A program made the translations under genes and the position numbers. Below, in pieces: positions 1 to 12,300 of a stretch of 64,000 nucleotides of DNA. Location of the stretch: NCBI GenBank assembly GCA_002633025.1, contig NMRB01000496.1, positions 237,613-301,612 of the forward strand, written 5' to 3'. The notes under the pieces were generated by a model. The model did no database searches, had not been told where the DNA came from, and saw only the letters and a program-made list of their open reading frames with translations. This DNA comes from Notospermus geniculatus. Taxonomy: Eukaryota > Nemertea > Pilidiophora > Heteronemertea > Lineidae. The stretch's first letter is position 1; each line of letters opens with the position of its first letter.

Positions 1-59
1 TCACAACAACTTTTGGTCTTATCCGGACGAAAAGATAACAAATTTACTGGAGCCCTTAC

Positions 60-3000
60 CTTGAGAAGTAAATGATACTTGAGAATTCGTTGCATAGGAA
101 CAAGAAGAAGATCTCGTAATCTGAACTTCCCATCTTTAGCTTTTCTTTGGCACTCCTAAAATGAAAATCGACTTGAACCTTTTACAGAGTGCTTTCTATA
201 GTAATGCTGTAGTAATGCTGTCTCAAATCATTTCAGTCTCTTGAGAAAGCTTTCTGGAGAACTCAAAGTGCATCCAGTCAGAGCGTCACCCTTTCACCGC
301 CACTGGCGATTTTATAAAAGCAAATAAACGTACCAAATCCCCAAATCTCACAGAAACCCTGTAACACAGGTATTCATTGGGAAGTACGCTTTCAGAGCTT
401 TCCGATGAATACCGGTACGTATGTTATGGTATGGGTGCCTTTCAATGATTTTTGCACATTTTTATTGTGGATGAAATTGACTTCAGCTGTGATAGTGCCA
501 GAGTGTTAAATTACTATTAGTGTTAATTACTATTGTTGTTAGAAGTAATTGTTTATGTTCTTTGTACTCTTTTGACACTAATCCTCTGTTAGTCATGTGC
601 AGCCTGTTTCATTAATCCCTTATGTACTAGTTCTGTACTGTGTGTTATTGGGCCACTTGTGTCTTTGCCTTGTTCTGTTCTGAATAGCGAACTGCCCTAA
701 TGACGTAGGACTTGTCAATTTCATTGTGTTTTTCCGACCCTGCTTTTGTCCTGTCTCACCTTCAACGATGTGGTCACTCAGTAAAACCTACCGGTAGTTG
801 TTATTTAATGTTTGTCCGAACTTTGCTGGTAAAAATAGAAACCGGGCGGTGTGCTGTTACATTCTCTATGGGTATCAATATGTGTGGTCTTTTGTTACCA
901 CCCTCTTGATCACAACACCGATCCTCAACCACTCCACCACTGATCAAAAACATCGAGTTTTTTTTCCAAATGCAACTGGTGGTAGCAAACTACTGGTGCC
1001 AAATTTTGATATTTCAACGACATCACCCGATACTTACCAGTATACTTTGGTTCACCAGGTCATTTTTGGAGACTTCCTCGATGTGATCTTGCGCGGTTGG
1101 CAGATGTGAGCAGAAATCACTGTAGATTAAGAACTTTGTTTTCCATTTTATAAAACAGTCACTGATTTTTGGCGTGCCACCCGTGCATGCCTTGTGAAGT
1201 TCACTGTGAAATGCTGTGTGGACTTGGGCAAGGTCCTGAAATAAAAGTAGGCACACTTCACTACAAATTAATACCCAAGGTATACTTAACTAAAAGAAGG
1301 TTACTTAACAAATACATGCCAAAAGTTAACTGTTTTTAAGTTTGGCTAGATCATCTTGCTCCGATTTTGAGACTGTGATGACCAACTAGTCCAGGGGCGG
1401 ATCCAGAATCATGGGAAAGAGGAGGCACAGCCAGCGCACATCGTGGAAAACCTCGGTCAAATTTTGACATCTTTTCAAAATTTCAAAATTTCCCGGTCAA
1501 TTTTAAAGATTTTCCAGAAAATAGAAGGGGCACGGGCCGGCTTTGCCCCCCTGGATCCGCACCTGGAGTCACACTTCATCCAGAGGCAGCACTCAATAGT
1601 CTTCGCCATTCGCCTGTAGCACCATGTTTTTACTCAGATACTATTCCAGTTTCATCTCTGGGTTCCTTGGGTGTGCTTTTGTGCACCCGAGGTCCCATAC
1701 CGCCCAGGACAGGTCATGCAACTCAATGGTGCGAGAGATCTAGACTGGTTTCCGGTCCCAACATAGCTCAAGGATAAGGGACCGGTATTGCCTGATGTAA
1801 CGACGTAGTTGATTGGCTAACTCTTTTTGAATTTGAATTTGTAACTTCACAGTTGATTGGTTAGCTATTTTGGTATGTGAGGTAAGTAAGCTATTTCTCA
1901 GTACTGAGGGGAATCCTCTGTGATGTCATATTATGGCAGCTTTCTGCCAAGTGTGGCCACCCAATACCAGTCCCTTTCTCCGTCTGAGCTATGTAGGGAC
2001 TGGGTACCAGTCTACGAGAGATCGTCTTCGAGACTCTTTGTCGCTTGCTGTGCATGCAGTTATTGCCCCTTTGTGGCCCTGACAAATTCATGTCGTGCAG
2101 CATCTGGCCTTGGCAGCACCAAGTTGTTGCATAGACACTCACCTCTACGTATCTAAATATGACTTCTCTGTCTATCTGCGGTAGCACAGTTTTCAAAGGC
2201 CTCATGAATTGCTGTAAAGAAAGATGAACGTACAGACTTGGAAATTGCTGATGCAGATGCCCACTTAGCTCCAGAGAAGCAATATGTCTGGAGCTACTTC
2301 TAGAGCCAGAATTGGGGCCGAATGAGCAAGACTTCCACCAAAACAGCCCCAGACCAACTTGCCAAGAGCTCCAGGCTCAAGATGAGACGTTCTCCTGGCC
2401 TGTCAGAGGGGTGCAGTGGGAATATATTGCAACAAACACCACTGACATCCAGGGTTTGATTCCAGCCAGACCTGGCCCTCTTGTGATAGAGAGGATGATT
2501 TTCTTTGAGAGCAGAGGTTACTTACTCTCCATTCCACTTTGGAGTGGCGCGAGGTTTATCAACGATAGCTCCGCAACGGCTGGCTCAAATTTGATATACC
2601 ATACATCAATCGATTTGTCTTTTTTGCCGCTTCAGCCATCATCACTGTCATTTTCCCGAAAAACGTGACAGAAAAAAGTTCTTTCACAAATCACAGTTTG
2701 TGTTTACGGCCGAAATGGCGGCCATTTTGAAATGATGCAATGCATCGCGCACGTGTAAACTGCACTGAACAGCATAGCGAAATGAAATGGGTTTTGAGAA
2801 AGGGATCCGTTATGTAGGCCTTACGCGAAAAATGAAGATAGCAGAAAGATACCGACAAGAAAGACAAGTCAATTGACGTATGGTATGTCGAATTTGACCC
2901 AGCCGTTGCGGAGATATCGGCTGAAAATCTCGCGCCACTTGGATGTGGAATGACGTGTAGTTAAAATTTTGGGAAAGAAGCCTTTGCGGTCAACGAACTG

Positions 3001-3173
3001 AAACATACCGTTATGATCATATTCAACGCCTCAACATAATTATTTTCCGTTTCCACTAATTCTTTTATACACATATCTCTTTTTGATTTGGTGGGCGATG
3101 TCGGACTCGGCGGAAGAGCGACCGCCTGGCCTTTATTCGCCCCTGACCCGCCGCACACGATCGTGTCGTAGAT
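60..3173 (-). CDS. VAV: VAV DH-domain exons, second (partial) copy
   Basis: Four exons on the minus strand repeat exons 4 to 7 of the main VAV gene: 3009-3173 (cut at the N), 2143-2211, 1038-1235 and 60-155. Each full exon keeps the length (69, 198 and 96 nt), splice sites and reading frame of its partner at 12417, 11057 and 10162. As far as I can read, the encoded protein is the same, while the introns differ by indels and one inserted element. The first exon loses its 5' part, which holds the acidic tyrosine segment, at position 3174. Because the reading frame is intact, I treat this as the other allele placed beside the first rather than a decayed pseudogene. A true tandem exon duplication would give a repeated DH core and is less likely. 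Downstream exons would lie left of position 1. Confidence 0.75.
1391..1566. mobile_element. 176-bp MITE present only in duplicate A
   Basis: The ends are inverted repeats (CCAGGGGCGGATCCAG and CTGGATCCGCACCTGG). AGT stands on both sides (1388-1390 and 1567-1569), whereas the matching site near 11418 in the other copy has a single AGT and no insert. It is a clean filled and empty pair with a 3-bp target duplication. The superfamily is not assigned. Confidence 0.8.
2395..2530 (+). repeat. tRNA-derived SINE-like element
   Basis: It has a GTGCAGTGG-type A-box region and a GGTTTGATTCCAG B-box, followed by a gagagga / gagagcag tail shared with other copies. The duplicate at 12670-12800 carries the same element, so it predates the split of the two copies. 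Confidence 0.5.
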
Positions 3174-3174
3174 N
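3174..3174. other. Assembly join (single N)
   Basis: One N interrupts a VAV exon (minus-strand exon 4, second copy). Sequence to its left matches 10103-13447. Sequence to its right (3175 on) does not continue that exon, so unrelated contigs were probably abutted here. Confidence 0.8.
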
Positions 3175-3672
3175 GCCTGGGCACATTTCATCACATATGT
3201 AGCATTGCTGAGCAGGTGTTCATTTTGGAACTTTTCAAAGAAGTTTTGTGTAATTGCAGGTTTTAAGACATGCTGTGCATCAATGGTGTACATTCACTGT
3301 ACATTCAGTGTTTGTTATTACCCTCTGAGACAAAATGGCCGACTTTAGCAAGGCGTCTATTAAAGGCTGTTAACCCTTTCCTTGGTTGTGACATGCACCT
3401 ACTTTTGCTAGATTGGGTTACTGGTGCTTCATGTAAGACGGGCGCAATCACGCTCGCGCTCCTGTGCCCCCGCAAAATTTCAGCGAGGAGCTCGACTGAC
3501 CACGCTTCTCAGCAAGCATCCTTGAAGTAACTGACCATCAAATTTCACGAGTGTGAACAGCTCTTCTCAAGCCTTTGAGGATTTGAGCTCCTGCAGATTT
3601 CAAACGTGAAGCAATGCAAATAGGACAGGAAACTACATTCAATTGTTTTAAACACCAATTGACAAACATGTA

Positions 3673-3850
3673 CAGTAGAACCTCCCTTAACGGACACCTC
3701 TGCCAGGAGGACACCTCTCTATTAAGGACACCGAAGTTCATTCCCAAATTGACCATTTCTATTGATTTTGACCTCTGTAATCAGGACACCTCTCAATTAA
3801 GGACAGCATTTGTCAGTCCCGAAGGTGTCCTTAATAGAGAGGTTCCACTG
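3673..3850. mobile_element. Pogo/Tigger-like 178-bp MITE
   Basis: Terminal inverted repeats begin CAGTAGAACCTCCCTTAA and end in the complement of CAGTGGAACCTCTC. TA flanks both sides (3671-3672 and 3851-3852). The CAGTRGAACCTC ends and TA target site are typical of Tc1/mariner-pogo non-autonomous elements. A second copy of the same length lies at 51224-51401 in the opposite orientation. Confidence 0.8.
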
Positions 3851-4213
3851 TACATCCTTTGTCGAGTTGTTTTCAATTATATTAAGATTCTGATCAAATA
3901 TAATGTCATGGACCAGTTTCAAAAGACACAATTATATCCTCTGAAACAATAATAATATAATCTTCTGAACAATCAAGAATGCAACATGAAAATGTGAAAT
4001 GCACTTCATGAACATGAAATTGACACATGAAAAACAAGACAAGCACATACACATTCAAAGCCCTTTACCTCGAATTGAATCTTCCCAGGAATAAACCACA
4101 AGACCCTGCAGGGTCTTTGAAAAGATAAGGAAATCCCCTCCCTTACAGTCATGGTAGGGCACCTATAGCTTCATAATGAACATTAGGACACCCTTGAATG
4201 GATGGGATTCGAA

Positions 4214-4606
4214 GAGATCCCAGGACAGGAGCAAACTGATCCCAGGAAAGGAGCTACCTGATCCCAGGAAAGGAGCTGCCTGATCCCTGGAACAGGAGCT
4301 ACCTGATCCCAGGAACAGGAGCTACCTGACCCCAGGAACAGGAGTTACCTGGCCCCAGGGACAGGAGCTGCCTGATCCCTGGAACAGGAGCTACCTGATC
4401 CCAGGAACAGGAGCTACCTGATCCCAGGAACAGGAGCTATCTGATCCCAGGAACAGGAGCTACCTGATCCCAGGAAAGGAGCTACATTTACCTGATCCAA
4501 GGAAGGGGGCTAATTCCTGATCCTGAGAAAGGAGCCACCTGATTACAGGAAAGGAGCTACTTGATCCCAGGAAAGGAGTTACCTGATCCTGGGAACAGGA
4601 GCTATC
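4214..4606. repeat. 23-bp minisatellite
   Basis: About 16 tandem imperfect units of the type CAGGAACAGGAGCTACCTGA (period 23 with the TCC link). Units vary mainly as AACAGG versus AAAGG, and there is one insertion near 4485. No spacer pattern or coding signal is present. Confidence 0.9.
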
Positions 4607-5011
4607 AGCCCCTGTCATTTGGCAAACAAGACCTCATTCAACATGTCAGGCAATGAAAGGACCCTGCAGGTCGTGTTGATTACAATTTCTTCTTTGAATA
4701 CAAGGCACCAAATGAGAGTCAGTGGAAAATTATCGAAGAATTGTTGTTGATTCCATAAATTTGAATTAGCTTTAACACTTGCAGTTAATGAAAGATGATT
4801 TTTGAAGCCAGGGTTCCTGACATTGCATTTTATGACAGAGATCTTCAAAGAGAAGCCCAGAACATGTAAAAAGACAGGACAAGGACCTAACCGAGAGTGC
4901 CCCTCCTAAGCAAAGGGGACAACTCTCAAGATATCCAACCACCCAGAAGTTAAAGCAGGAGAAGGGCTAAACAGAAAGGGCTTGAGAATACAACCATCCG
5001 GAAATCCTTAC

Positions 5012-5202
5012 TGATCAGCAATTTCATCAGGGGGTACTAGGGTACGGAATCTGCCAAATACAGCATATTGAGTGGATACCGATTTGCAAACATCTATCAA
5101 ACTGTTTTTATCAAGGATATCCACAGCGGACTGCAATTCATTCTGGCAGTTGAAGCCGGAGTCGAAGTCGGAAAGGTGGTAAACCTCGCTAATGACAGGC
5201 AT
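5012..5202 (-). CDS. Candidate first coding exon, unidentified gene
   Basis: An ATG at 5202 opens 63 codons that run into a good donor (ATCA then GTAAGG) at 5012. The peptide begins MPVISEVYHLSDFDSGFN and ends RFRTLVPPDEIAD. It has no signal peptide or membrane segment and I do not recognise a domain. The composition (hydrophilic, mixed charge, no low complexity) looks coding. I looked leftward for a partner exon in the right phase (two bases left over) and found none that convinced me; a stretch at 3177-3290 reads well but is in the wrong phase if joined directly. It lies in the small contig between the two Ns, so it could belong to another gene or be chance. Confidence 0.3.
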
Positions 5203-6260
5203 TACTCCACTAGGACATTATTATATCATGGACGGCAGTTTAAGTAGAAGTTAGGAATCGCCCGACACCATTTTCGCAGCGAACGCTAGAAGCGACTTTC
5301 TGGGTGAGAGGATGCGCGAGATTATCTACAAAGCATAGCTAAGCTTATACAGCAGGGTGCAGGTTGGATTATCAGTCGAGGCACTGCTTTGTACTCTCAA
5401 CTGGTCCGATCTGTTGGATCAGCTACTTCTCGAGTTCCCCCAAGAAATCGCCGAATCGACTGCATATGGTGCTGCCTCCTGGTGTAGAAACACTAAATAA
5501 TTGTCGACTAACCATGAGAACTAATTTGTTCCAACCTCATGCCCAGGACACTGAAATTACTAGCAAGTTGCACTACGAAGGTTTCAACAGTGCCCATGGG
5601 ATGAGGTTCGATTCAAAATTTTCATGGGTAGTTTGTATTGTCAAACCATTTTTCCATGGTGATTAATTTCTACTGAAAGCAACTGTTAGTCTTAACCACT
5701 CCCATGTTAGAATTTTTTAGGTTATCTGAGGTAATTCATTACCTTAGCTTAGGTAATATTTGAAAATGACCAACATTCAGCCATCCAATGGTATAAGACA
5801 TTACCTCCATTTGTGATCAGTGGGCATACAGTCAATTGATGTAACAGCTATATCTTTTACCACCAAATACACTGTCAGGTAGAGTACAGCTGTTCCTTTA
5901 ATCAAGCATGCTCCCACTGACAACAAGTGGATATATTTCTTTTGCCGTTTGAGGGCAGCATGGCCAAGCCAAATGATTAGGAAAACGCATGAGGTATTAA
6001 ATGGACCGTTTCAGGGAAATCTGCATGGAAAGGTTTTTTACAAGGTCCCAAGGTTGATGAAATAAACACACACAATGTATTTGCAGTAAGTTAGATATTT
6101 TTGTTGGTTGTAAGTTTGTTATTGGTCAGGGAAAATGTATGTACAGCGACTACCAGTAGATGGTACGGAAGAAAAAAAATTCCCTGAACTCGCTGATTGA
6201 AGAATGCAAAGATGAAAAGCATCTCAATGCAGGGAAGTCAATGCCATTAGAAAAACATGT
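5203..6260. other. No gene seen
   Basis: AT-rich spacer with no convincing exon, RNA gene or intact mobile element. It may be the promoter side of the candidate exon at 5012-5202. Confidence 0.4.
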
Positions 6261-6261
6261 C

Positions 6262-6405
6262 CACGATCACGACAGGTGATCACAGTCATGATCACAACAG
6301 GTGATCATGATCACAACAAGTGATCACGATTGCGACAGGTGATCATGATCACGACAGGTGATCACGATCACGACAGGTGATCACGATCCCGACAGTACGA
6401 CAGGT
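6262..6405. repeat. 19-bp palindromic tandem repeat (GTGATCA type)
   Basis: Tandem units such as ACAGGTGATCACGATCACG, alternating CATGATCAC and CACGATCAC, lead into the duplicated block. A shorter version stands at 7440-7520. Each unit is partly self-complementary (TGATCA). Confidence 0.85.
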
Positions 6406-7395
6406 GACGTGCCAGGCTGGAGTAAAAACTTGCTCATTCGAGAACGATGAAATAGACTTGATAGCAAAACATGCCACAAAACACCAGAATTTATCAACAA
6501 CACAACCCGACAGTTCATCACAAGACTTAAAAGCATCTACGTGATAGTAGGGTCTCAAACTGGCATTCAGACCAAAGTGACTTTTTACAGTTTCCCCATT
6601 TTGTTTGTTTAATAATACGGTATGAAAACCCTGCTCAGAATTTTCAGTTTCAAGATCATCAGTGCAGGTCAATTTTAGTAGCCATGCCCTATAGAGCTTG
6701 TGCAGATGACGTCAGGACAGAAAAGTCCGCCATCTTGACGGTCAACTTGACATCGTCGACCCACATGGTGCATTTTGTCGTCGGCACAAGTCAAGCGGAG
6801 TGTGTGTGACTTCAACCATGACGTGATCTCCACGTGGCACACTTTGTCGTCGACGTCAGCATGGTGGACCGCCGGTGAAAAGTGACGCCATAATGAGCAC
6901 TGCACAAGCTCTATTGGAGGGGATGAAAAGGACAGATTCACAAACTGGCCAAAATCAGAGGCAATTTTGCACTCGAAAGATGCAGAATGAATTCAATGTC
7001 AATTTCATCGCCCAGCAACTGATATCTTGCATAGGAATTGACAAAAGGGGAAATTTGAAGAAAAAAATATCATTTTACAAAAAAATGCCCAAAAATGAAT
7101 TAAAAAAAGATGAAATCAATACAAAATAACAATACCACACCGTGCAAATTCTTCATTTTGTGGGCTTTACATGCCCACACATTTTAAAATCTTTATCTTT
7201 ACCACAGAACACTTCCATAATCACCAGTAAAACATTAGGTCAGGGTGACAAGGGTAAACTCTCTCTAAACCTAGAAGCATGACAAGTGCCCTCGAGTGAC
7301 AATAGATGTACACACTCCGGTTAGAGATAGAAAATTGATGTTTGCCTGACCCCGTTCTTTCCTACCTTGGCCTTGCACATGAGCATCACCCGGTC
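6290..7395. repeat. Second N-linked duplicate, copy 1
   Basis: It matches 7440-8495 with small indels. Both copies end at the same words (GCATCACCCGGTC): this one at the N at 7396, the other continuing into GAAGAGG. This is the signature of overlapping contig ends that were not merged. Confidence 0.85.
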
Positions 7396-7396
7396 N
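7396..7396. other. Assembly join (single N)
   Basis: The duplicated block ends exactly here, and its second copy begins about 44 bp later. Confidence 0.8.
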
Positions 7397-7439
7397 CATT
7401 TTGATACATTCGTAAGAATGCGTGGCCGTAACAGTCGTG

Positions 7440-8495
7440 AGGTGATCATGATCACAACAGGTGATCATGATCACAACAAGTGATCACGGTCACGACAGGT
7501 GATCACAATCCCGACAGTACGACAGGTGACGTGCCAGGCTGGAGTAAAAACTTGCTCATTCGAGTACGATGAAATAGACTTGATAGCAAAACATGCCACA
7601 AAACACCAGAATTTATAAACAACACAACCCGACAGTTCATCACAAGACTTAAAAGCATCTACGTGATAGTAGGGTCTCACACTGGCATTCAGACCAAAGT
7701 GACTTTTTTTTACAGTTTCCCCATTTTGTTTGTTTAATAATACGGTATGAAAATCCTGCTCAGAATTTTCAGTTTCAAGACCATCAGTGCAGGTCAATTT
7801 GGTAGCCATGCTCTATAGATCCTGTGCAGATGACGCCATTACAGAAAAGTCCGCCATCTTGACGGTCAAATTGACGTCGTTGACCCATGTGGTGCATTTT
7901 GTCGTTGGCACGAGTAGAGTGTGTGTGACTTCAACCATGATGTGATCTCCACGTGGCGCATGGTGGACCGCCAGTGAAAAGTGACGCCATAATGAGCACT
8001 GCACAAGATCTATTGGAGAGGATGAAAAAGACAGATTCATAAATTGGCCAAAATCAGAGGCAATTTTGCACTCGAAAGATGCAGAATGAATTCAATGTCA
8101 ATTTCATCGCCCAGCAACTGATATCTTGCATAGGAATTGACAGAAGGGGAAATTTGAAGAAAAAAAATATCATTTTCCAAAAAAATGCCCAAAAATGAAT
8201 TAAAAAAAGATGAAATCAATACAAAATAACAATACCACACCGTGCAAATTCTTCATTTTGTGGGCTTTACATGCCCACACATTTTAAAATCTTTATCTTT
8301 ACCACAGAACACTTCCATAATCACCAGTAAAACATTAGGTCAGGGTGACAAGGGTAAACTCTCTCTAAACCTAGAAGCATGACAAGTGCCCTCGAGTGAC
8401 AATAGATGTACACACTCCGGTTAGAGATAGAAAATTGATGTTTGCCTGACCCCGTTCTTTCCTACCTTGGCCTTGCACATGAGCATCACCCGGTC
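7440..8495. repeat. Second N-linked duplicate, copy 2
   Basis: Copy of 6290-7395. Relative to copy 1 it has a shorter GTGATCA repeat, one fewer T in the AATTGACC stretch near 7797 and three extra T near 7705. On the minus strand an ATG at 7809 opens about 70 codons (start MATKLTCTDGLETENSEQ). In copy 1 the extra base shifts that start, while the later 3-base indel keeps the frame. I do not recognise the peptide and treat it as non-coding unless transcript evidence appears. Confidence 0.8.
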
Positions 8496-9300
8496 GAAGA
8501 GGAAAACGTATCTGAAATCAAGGAAAACATTAGAATATCATCAATAGATTGTTAACACTTTGACTGCAAAACGGAAATTTCCGTCTTTTGGTGTTTTCTG
8601 CATAGCACTATAGATGGCAGCACCATGAACAACTGCAGAAAATTTCCGGAGGATTGTTCAAATGGTTTTGGAGTAACATCGCTTTGAAATGTCCGTTTTT
8701 ACTGGAGAATGCATTACACAAAATGGCCGCTAGTGCATTTTTCTAGTGCTTTTTTCTGATATTCGTGCAAAAAGCGAGAAAAACAGCCTTATTTACAGAA
8801 TTTTTTCACTTAAAGTTTCATACTGGTGGCAGATATATTGGTATGAAAATGAAGCTGACAACTTCCTTCTTCTATTGATATATTGTATTTGGAGTTATCC
8901 TCTTCCAGTCATTGAGATGCTTTGTATTAAAGTCAGGTAAATGTTGAAAGTCTGGCAATGCTGCCTATAACAAGCAAAAGTCTTCATGGCAAAATCACCA
9001 TGCAGCCACTAACCTCGTTTTGGGTCTATTATCCTCATGTGATCTCACGCGAAGTTCACCATCCTTTTGTAATCTGCCATAGTCTTTTAGTGAAGTGTTT
9101 TCAGGCTGTAAACGGAAAACCAAGAAAGTCATTAAAGGGAATCTGGCACGGAAGTCCAAAATGACACAAAGGGCCATATGCTCAGGTCGGACTTCAGCCA
9201 GACTTTCATTAAAGTCTGATTTTTCTCAATGCTTCACGCGTGGAGAAAATGTAACTTCACCTATTCGGGTTTTTTTTCTTTTCCGATTTCACCGACTTAC
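8496..9300. other. No gene seen; downstream intron of VAV
   Basis: This follows the donor of VAV exon 8 on the minus strand. No PH-domain exon can be recognised here, so the next VAV exons must lie elsewhere. Confidence 0.5.
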
Positions 9301-12300
9301 CCATGTCAATTCCGTAATACTTTGTTGAATTTCATTAATGAGATGTAGCCTCTCGTTGTCACGTTTCACTTCATTGACATATGCAGACAAATCTTCCATG
9401 GCTTCCAGAGCCTTTTGTAATCCGTCTCTGTCTTGGTCTGGGTCGGTGTGTTTTATTAACTCCTGCAAGTAAGAAGAGACCATTTGCAAACTGTGCCAGT
9501 GTAAAACATAACATTACCATCTTTGAATAAAACACAACTCTTTAAATTCCTGTCCATGAGCCTGAATACAAGGGTCACTTAAAGGCACCGCACACTAGCG
9601 ATTTTTCGAGCGATTTTCTAGGGGACCGGCCTTGCGACCACAGAAGCGACTGAACATATTTTCAGTTTTTTTAGTTTTTGTTGACTCGTTTGCGACAAAT
9701 GCTTCCTTCGAAGCTCAGTGATGATGTGGATGACATCACTGATTGACCTCAAAGGTAATTATCGCAGGCGACGTAGTAGTCGCATCTGTAGTTGCCCCCA
9801 TTTTAGTCGCCAGTGTGCGGCGCCCTTAAACCACACTCTCTGGGACTAAACCGTGATTTTCCTAAATTTGTCAGGCTGAAAGCAATAAGTGCCATTCTTT
9901 CTTCAGGCATGAAGTGCAACTTTTTAATAAAGCCATTCCGCGTCAGACAGTAAATCCCTAGGTGTCAGGTACAAAATAATCTCCATCTGCTACTTTGCCA
10001 GGTAGCAATTTATAAACACTATTTTCAGGCTTCCATGCATGTGACCATCCAACATCTTGGCAGGGGGTAGCATGATAGCTGAACAAAATTTCAAAAAGAC
10101 TGTCACAACAACTTTTGGTCTTATCCGGACGAAAAGATAACAAATTTACTGGAGCCCTTACCTTGAGAAGTAAATGATACTTGAGAATTCGTTGCATAGG
10201 AACAAGAAGAAGATCTCGTAATCTGAACTTCCCATCTTTAGCTTTTCTTTGGCACTCCTAAAATGAAAATCGACGTGAAGCTTTTACAGAGAGTGCAGTC
10301 TCAAATTATTTCAGTCTCTTGAGAAAGCTTTCTGGAGAACTCAAAGTGCATCCAGTCAGAGCGTCACCCTTTCACCGCCAGTGGCAATTTCATAAAAGCT
10401 AATAAACCTACCAAATCTCACAGAAACCCTGATACACAGGTATTCACTGGAAAGTACACTTTCAGAGCTTTCCAATGAATAACTATATTATGGGTGCCTT
10501 TCAATGATTTTTGCACATTTTTATTGTGGATGAAATTGACTTCAGCTGTGATAGTGCCAGAGTGTTAAATTACTATTAGTGTTGTTAGAAGTAATTGTTT
10601 ATGTTCTTTGTTCTTTTTAGACACTAATCCTCTGTTAGACATGTGTGGTCTGTTTCATTAATCCCTTATTCTAGTTCTGCACTGTGACCCACTTATTACC
10701 CTGCTTTTGTCCACCCACCTTCGACAACGTGGTCACCCAGTAAAACCTAGTTGTTATTATGTTTGTCCAAACTTTGCTGGTAAAAATTGAAACCGGGCGG
10801 TGTGCTATTGCAACCGGTATGTGTGGTGGTGTGTTGTTCTTCAAATCTATGGTGTCGGATAAAATCCTTTCTTCAGATCAGGTGGGTATACCGAGTAGCA
10901 ACTCGCCCCAAATCAAACACCACCCTCTTGATCACAGCTCCGATTCTCAACCATTGCACCACTGATCAAAAACATCGATTTTTTTTCAAATGAAACTGGT
11001 GGTAGCAAACTACTGGTGCCAGATTTTGACACCTAACGACACCACCCAAAACTTACCAGTATACTTTGGTTCACCAGGTCATTTTTGGAGACTTCCTCGA
11101 TGTGATCTTGCGCGGTTGGCAGATGTGAGCAGAAATCACTGTAGATTAAGAACTTTGTTTTCCATTTTATAAAACAGTCACTGATTTTTGGCGTGCCACC
11201 CGTGCATGCCTTGTGAAGTTCACTGTGAAATGCTGTGTGGACTTGGGCAAGGTCCTGAAACAAAAGTAGGCACACTTTACTACAAATACCCAAGGTATAC
11301 TTTTACTAATTATGCCGAAAGAAGGTTACTTAACAAATACATGCCAAAAGTTTACTGTTGTTTTTTAAGTTTGGCTAGATCATCTTGCTCCGATTTTGAG
11401 ACTGTGGTGACCAACTAGTCACACTTCATCCAGAGGCAGCACTCAATAATCTTCGCCATTCGCCTGTAGCACCATGTTGTTACTCAGACACTATTCCAGT
11501 GTCATCTCTGGGTTCCTTGGATGTGCTTTTGTGCACCCGAGGTCCCATACCGCCCAGGACAGGTCATCAGGGCTTTCAATTTCCAGGTAGAACTACCGTT
11601 AAACGGTAGCGCCCAAATTAGCCGCGCCCAAAATAGGCCTAAAAAAAATTTTTTCAAAAAATTTTGGAAAAAAAAATTTTTGAAAAAAAAATCTTGAAAA
11701 TTTTTTTTTGAAAAATTTTCTGGGCAGTAGGCCTATACCTAAGGGCGATGTCTGCTTTGGAAATAACATCTGAAAGTGTAAACAATCAATTGTGGACAAC
11801 TGAGAAAAGATTTTATTTGTGAGCATCATTGAATCTTGCTGTTTTTTCTTTGTAAGATGTCTTCATTTCATCTGTAGCCATCACGTAAAGCAGACGAGGC
11901 CATGCAAAAATGCGCCCAAAATAGGCCTCTTGAAAATACCTGGTATGCCCTCATCCTGGAAATTGAAACCCCTGGTCATGCAACTCAATGGGGAATGGTA
12001 CGGGCGAGAGATCTAGACTGGTTCCCGGTCCCAACATAGCTGAAGGATAAGGGACCGGTATTGCCTGATGTAACGACGTAGTTGATTGGCTAACTCTTTT
12101 TGAATTTGAATTTGTAACGTCACAGTTGATTGGTTAGCTATTTTGGCATGTGAGGTAAGTAAGCTATTTCTCAGTACTGAGGGGAATCCTCTGTGACGTC
12201 ATATTATGGCAGCTCTCTGCCAAGTGTGGCCGCCCAATACCGGTCCCTTTCTCCGTCTGAGCTATGTAGGGACTGGGTACCAGTCTACGAGAGATCGTCT

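Larger units (their letters stand above)
1..3173. repeat. Segmental duplicate A of 10103-13447, ending at an N
   Basis: Nearly the same sequence recurs in the same orientation at 10103-13447. Small indels are scattered through introns and each copy carries one element the other lacks (1391-1566 here, 11567-11975 there). The copy stops exactly at the N at 3174, inside a coding exon, and it is open at the left window edge. This pattern fits an unmerged second haplotype better than a biological duplication. Confidence 0.85.

Noticed and set aside
4214-4606. CRISPR-like array
   Set aside because: Units are contiguous and imperfect with no unique spacers; this is a eukaryotic minisatellite.
7600-7809. 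Small gene conserved between both duplicates
   Set aside because: The start is frameshifted in one copy, there is no splice or family support, and similarity is explained by allelic duplication.
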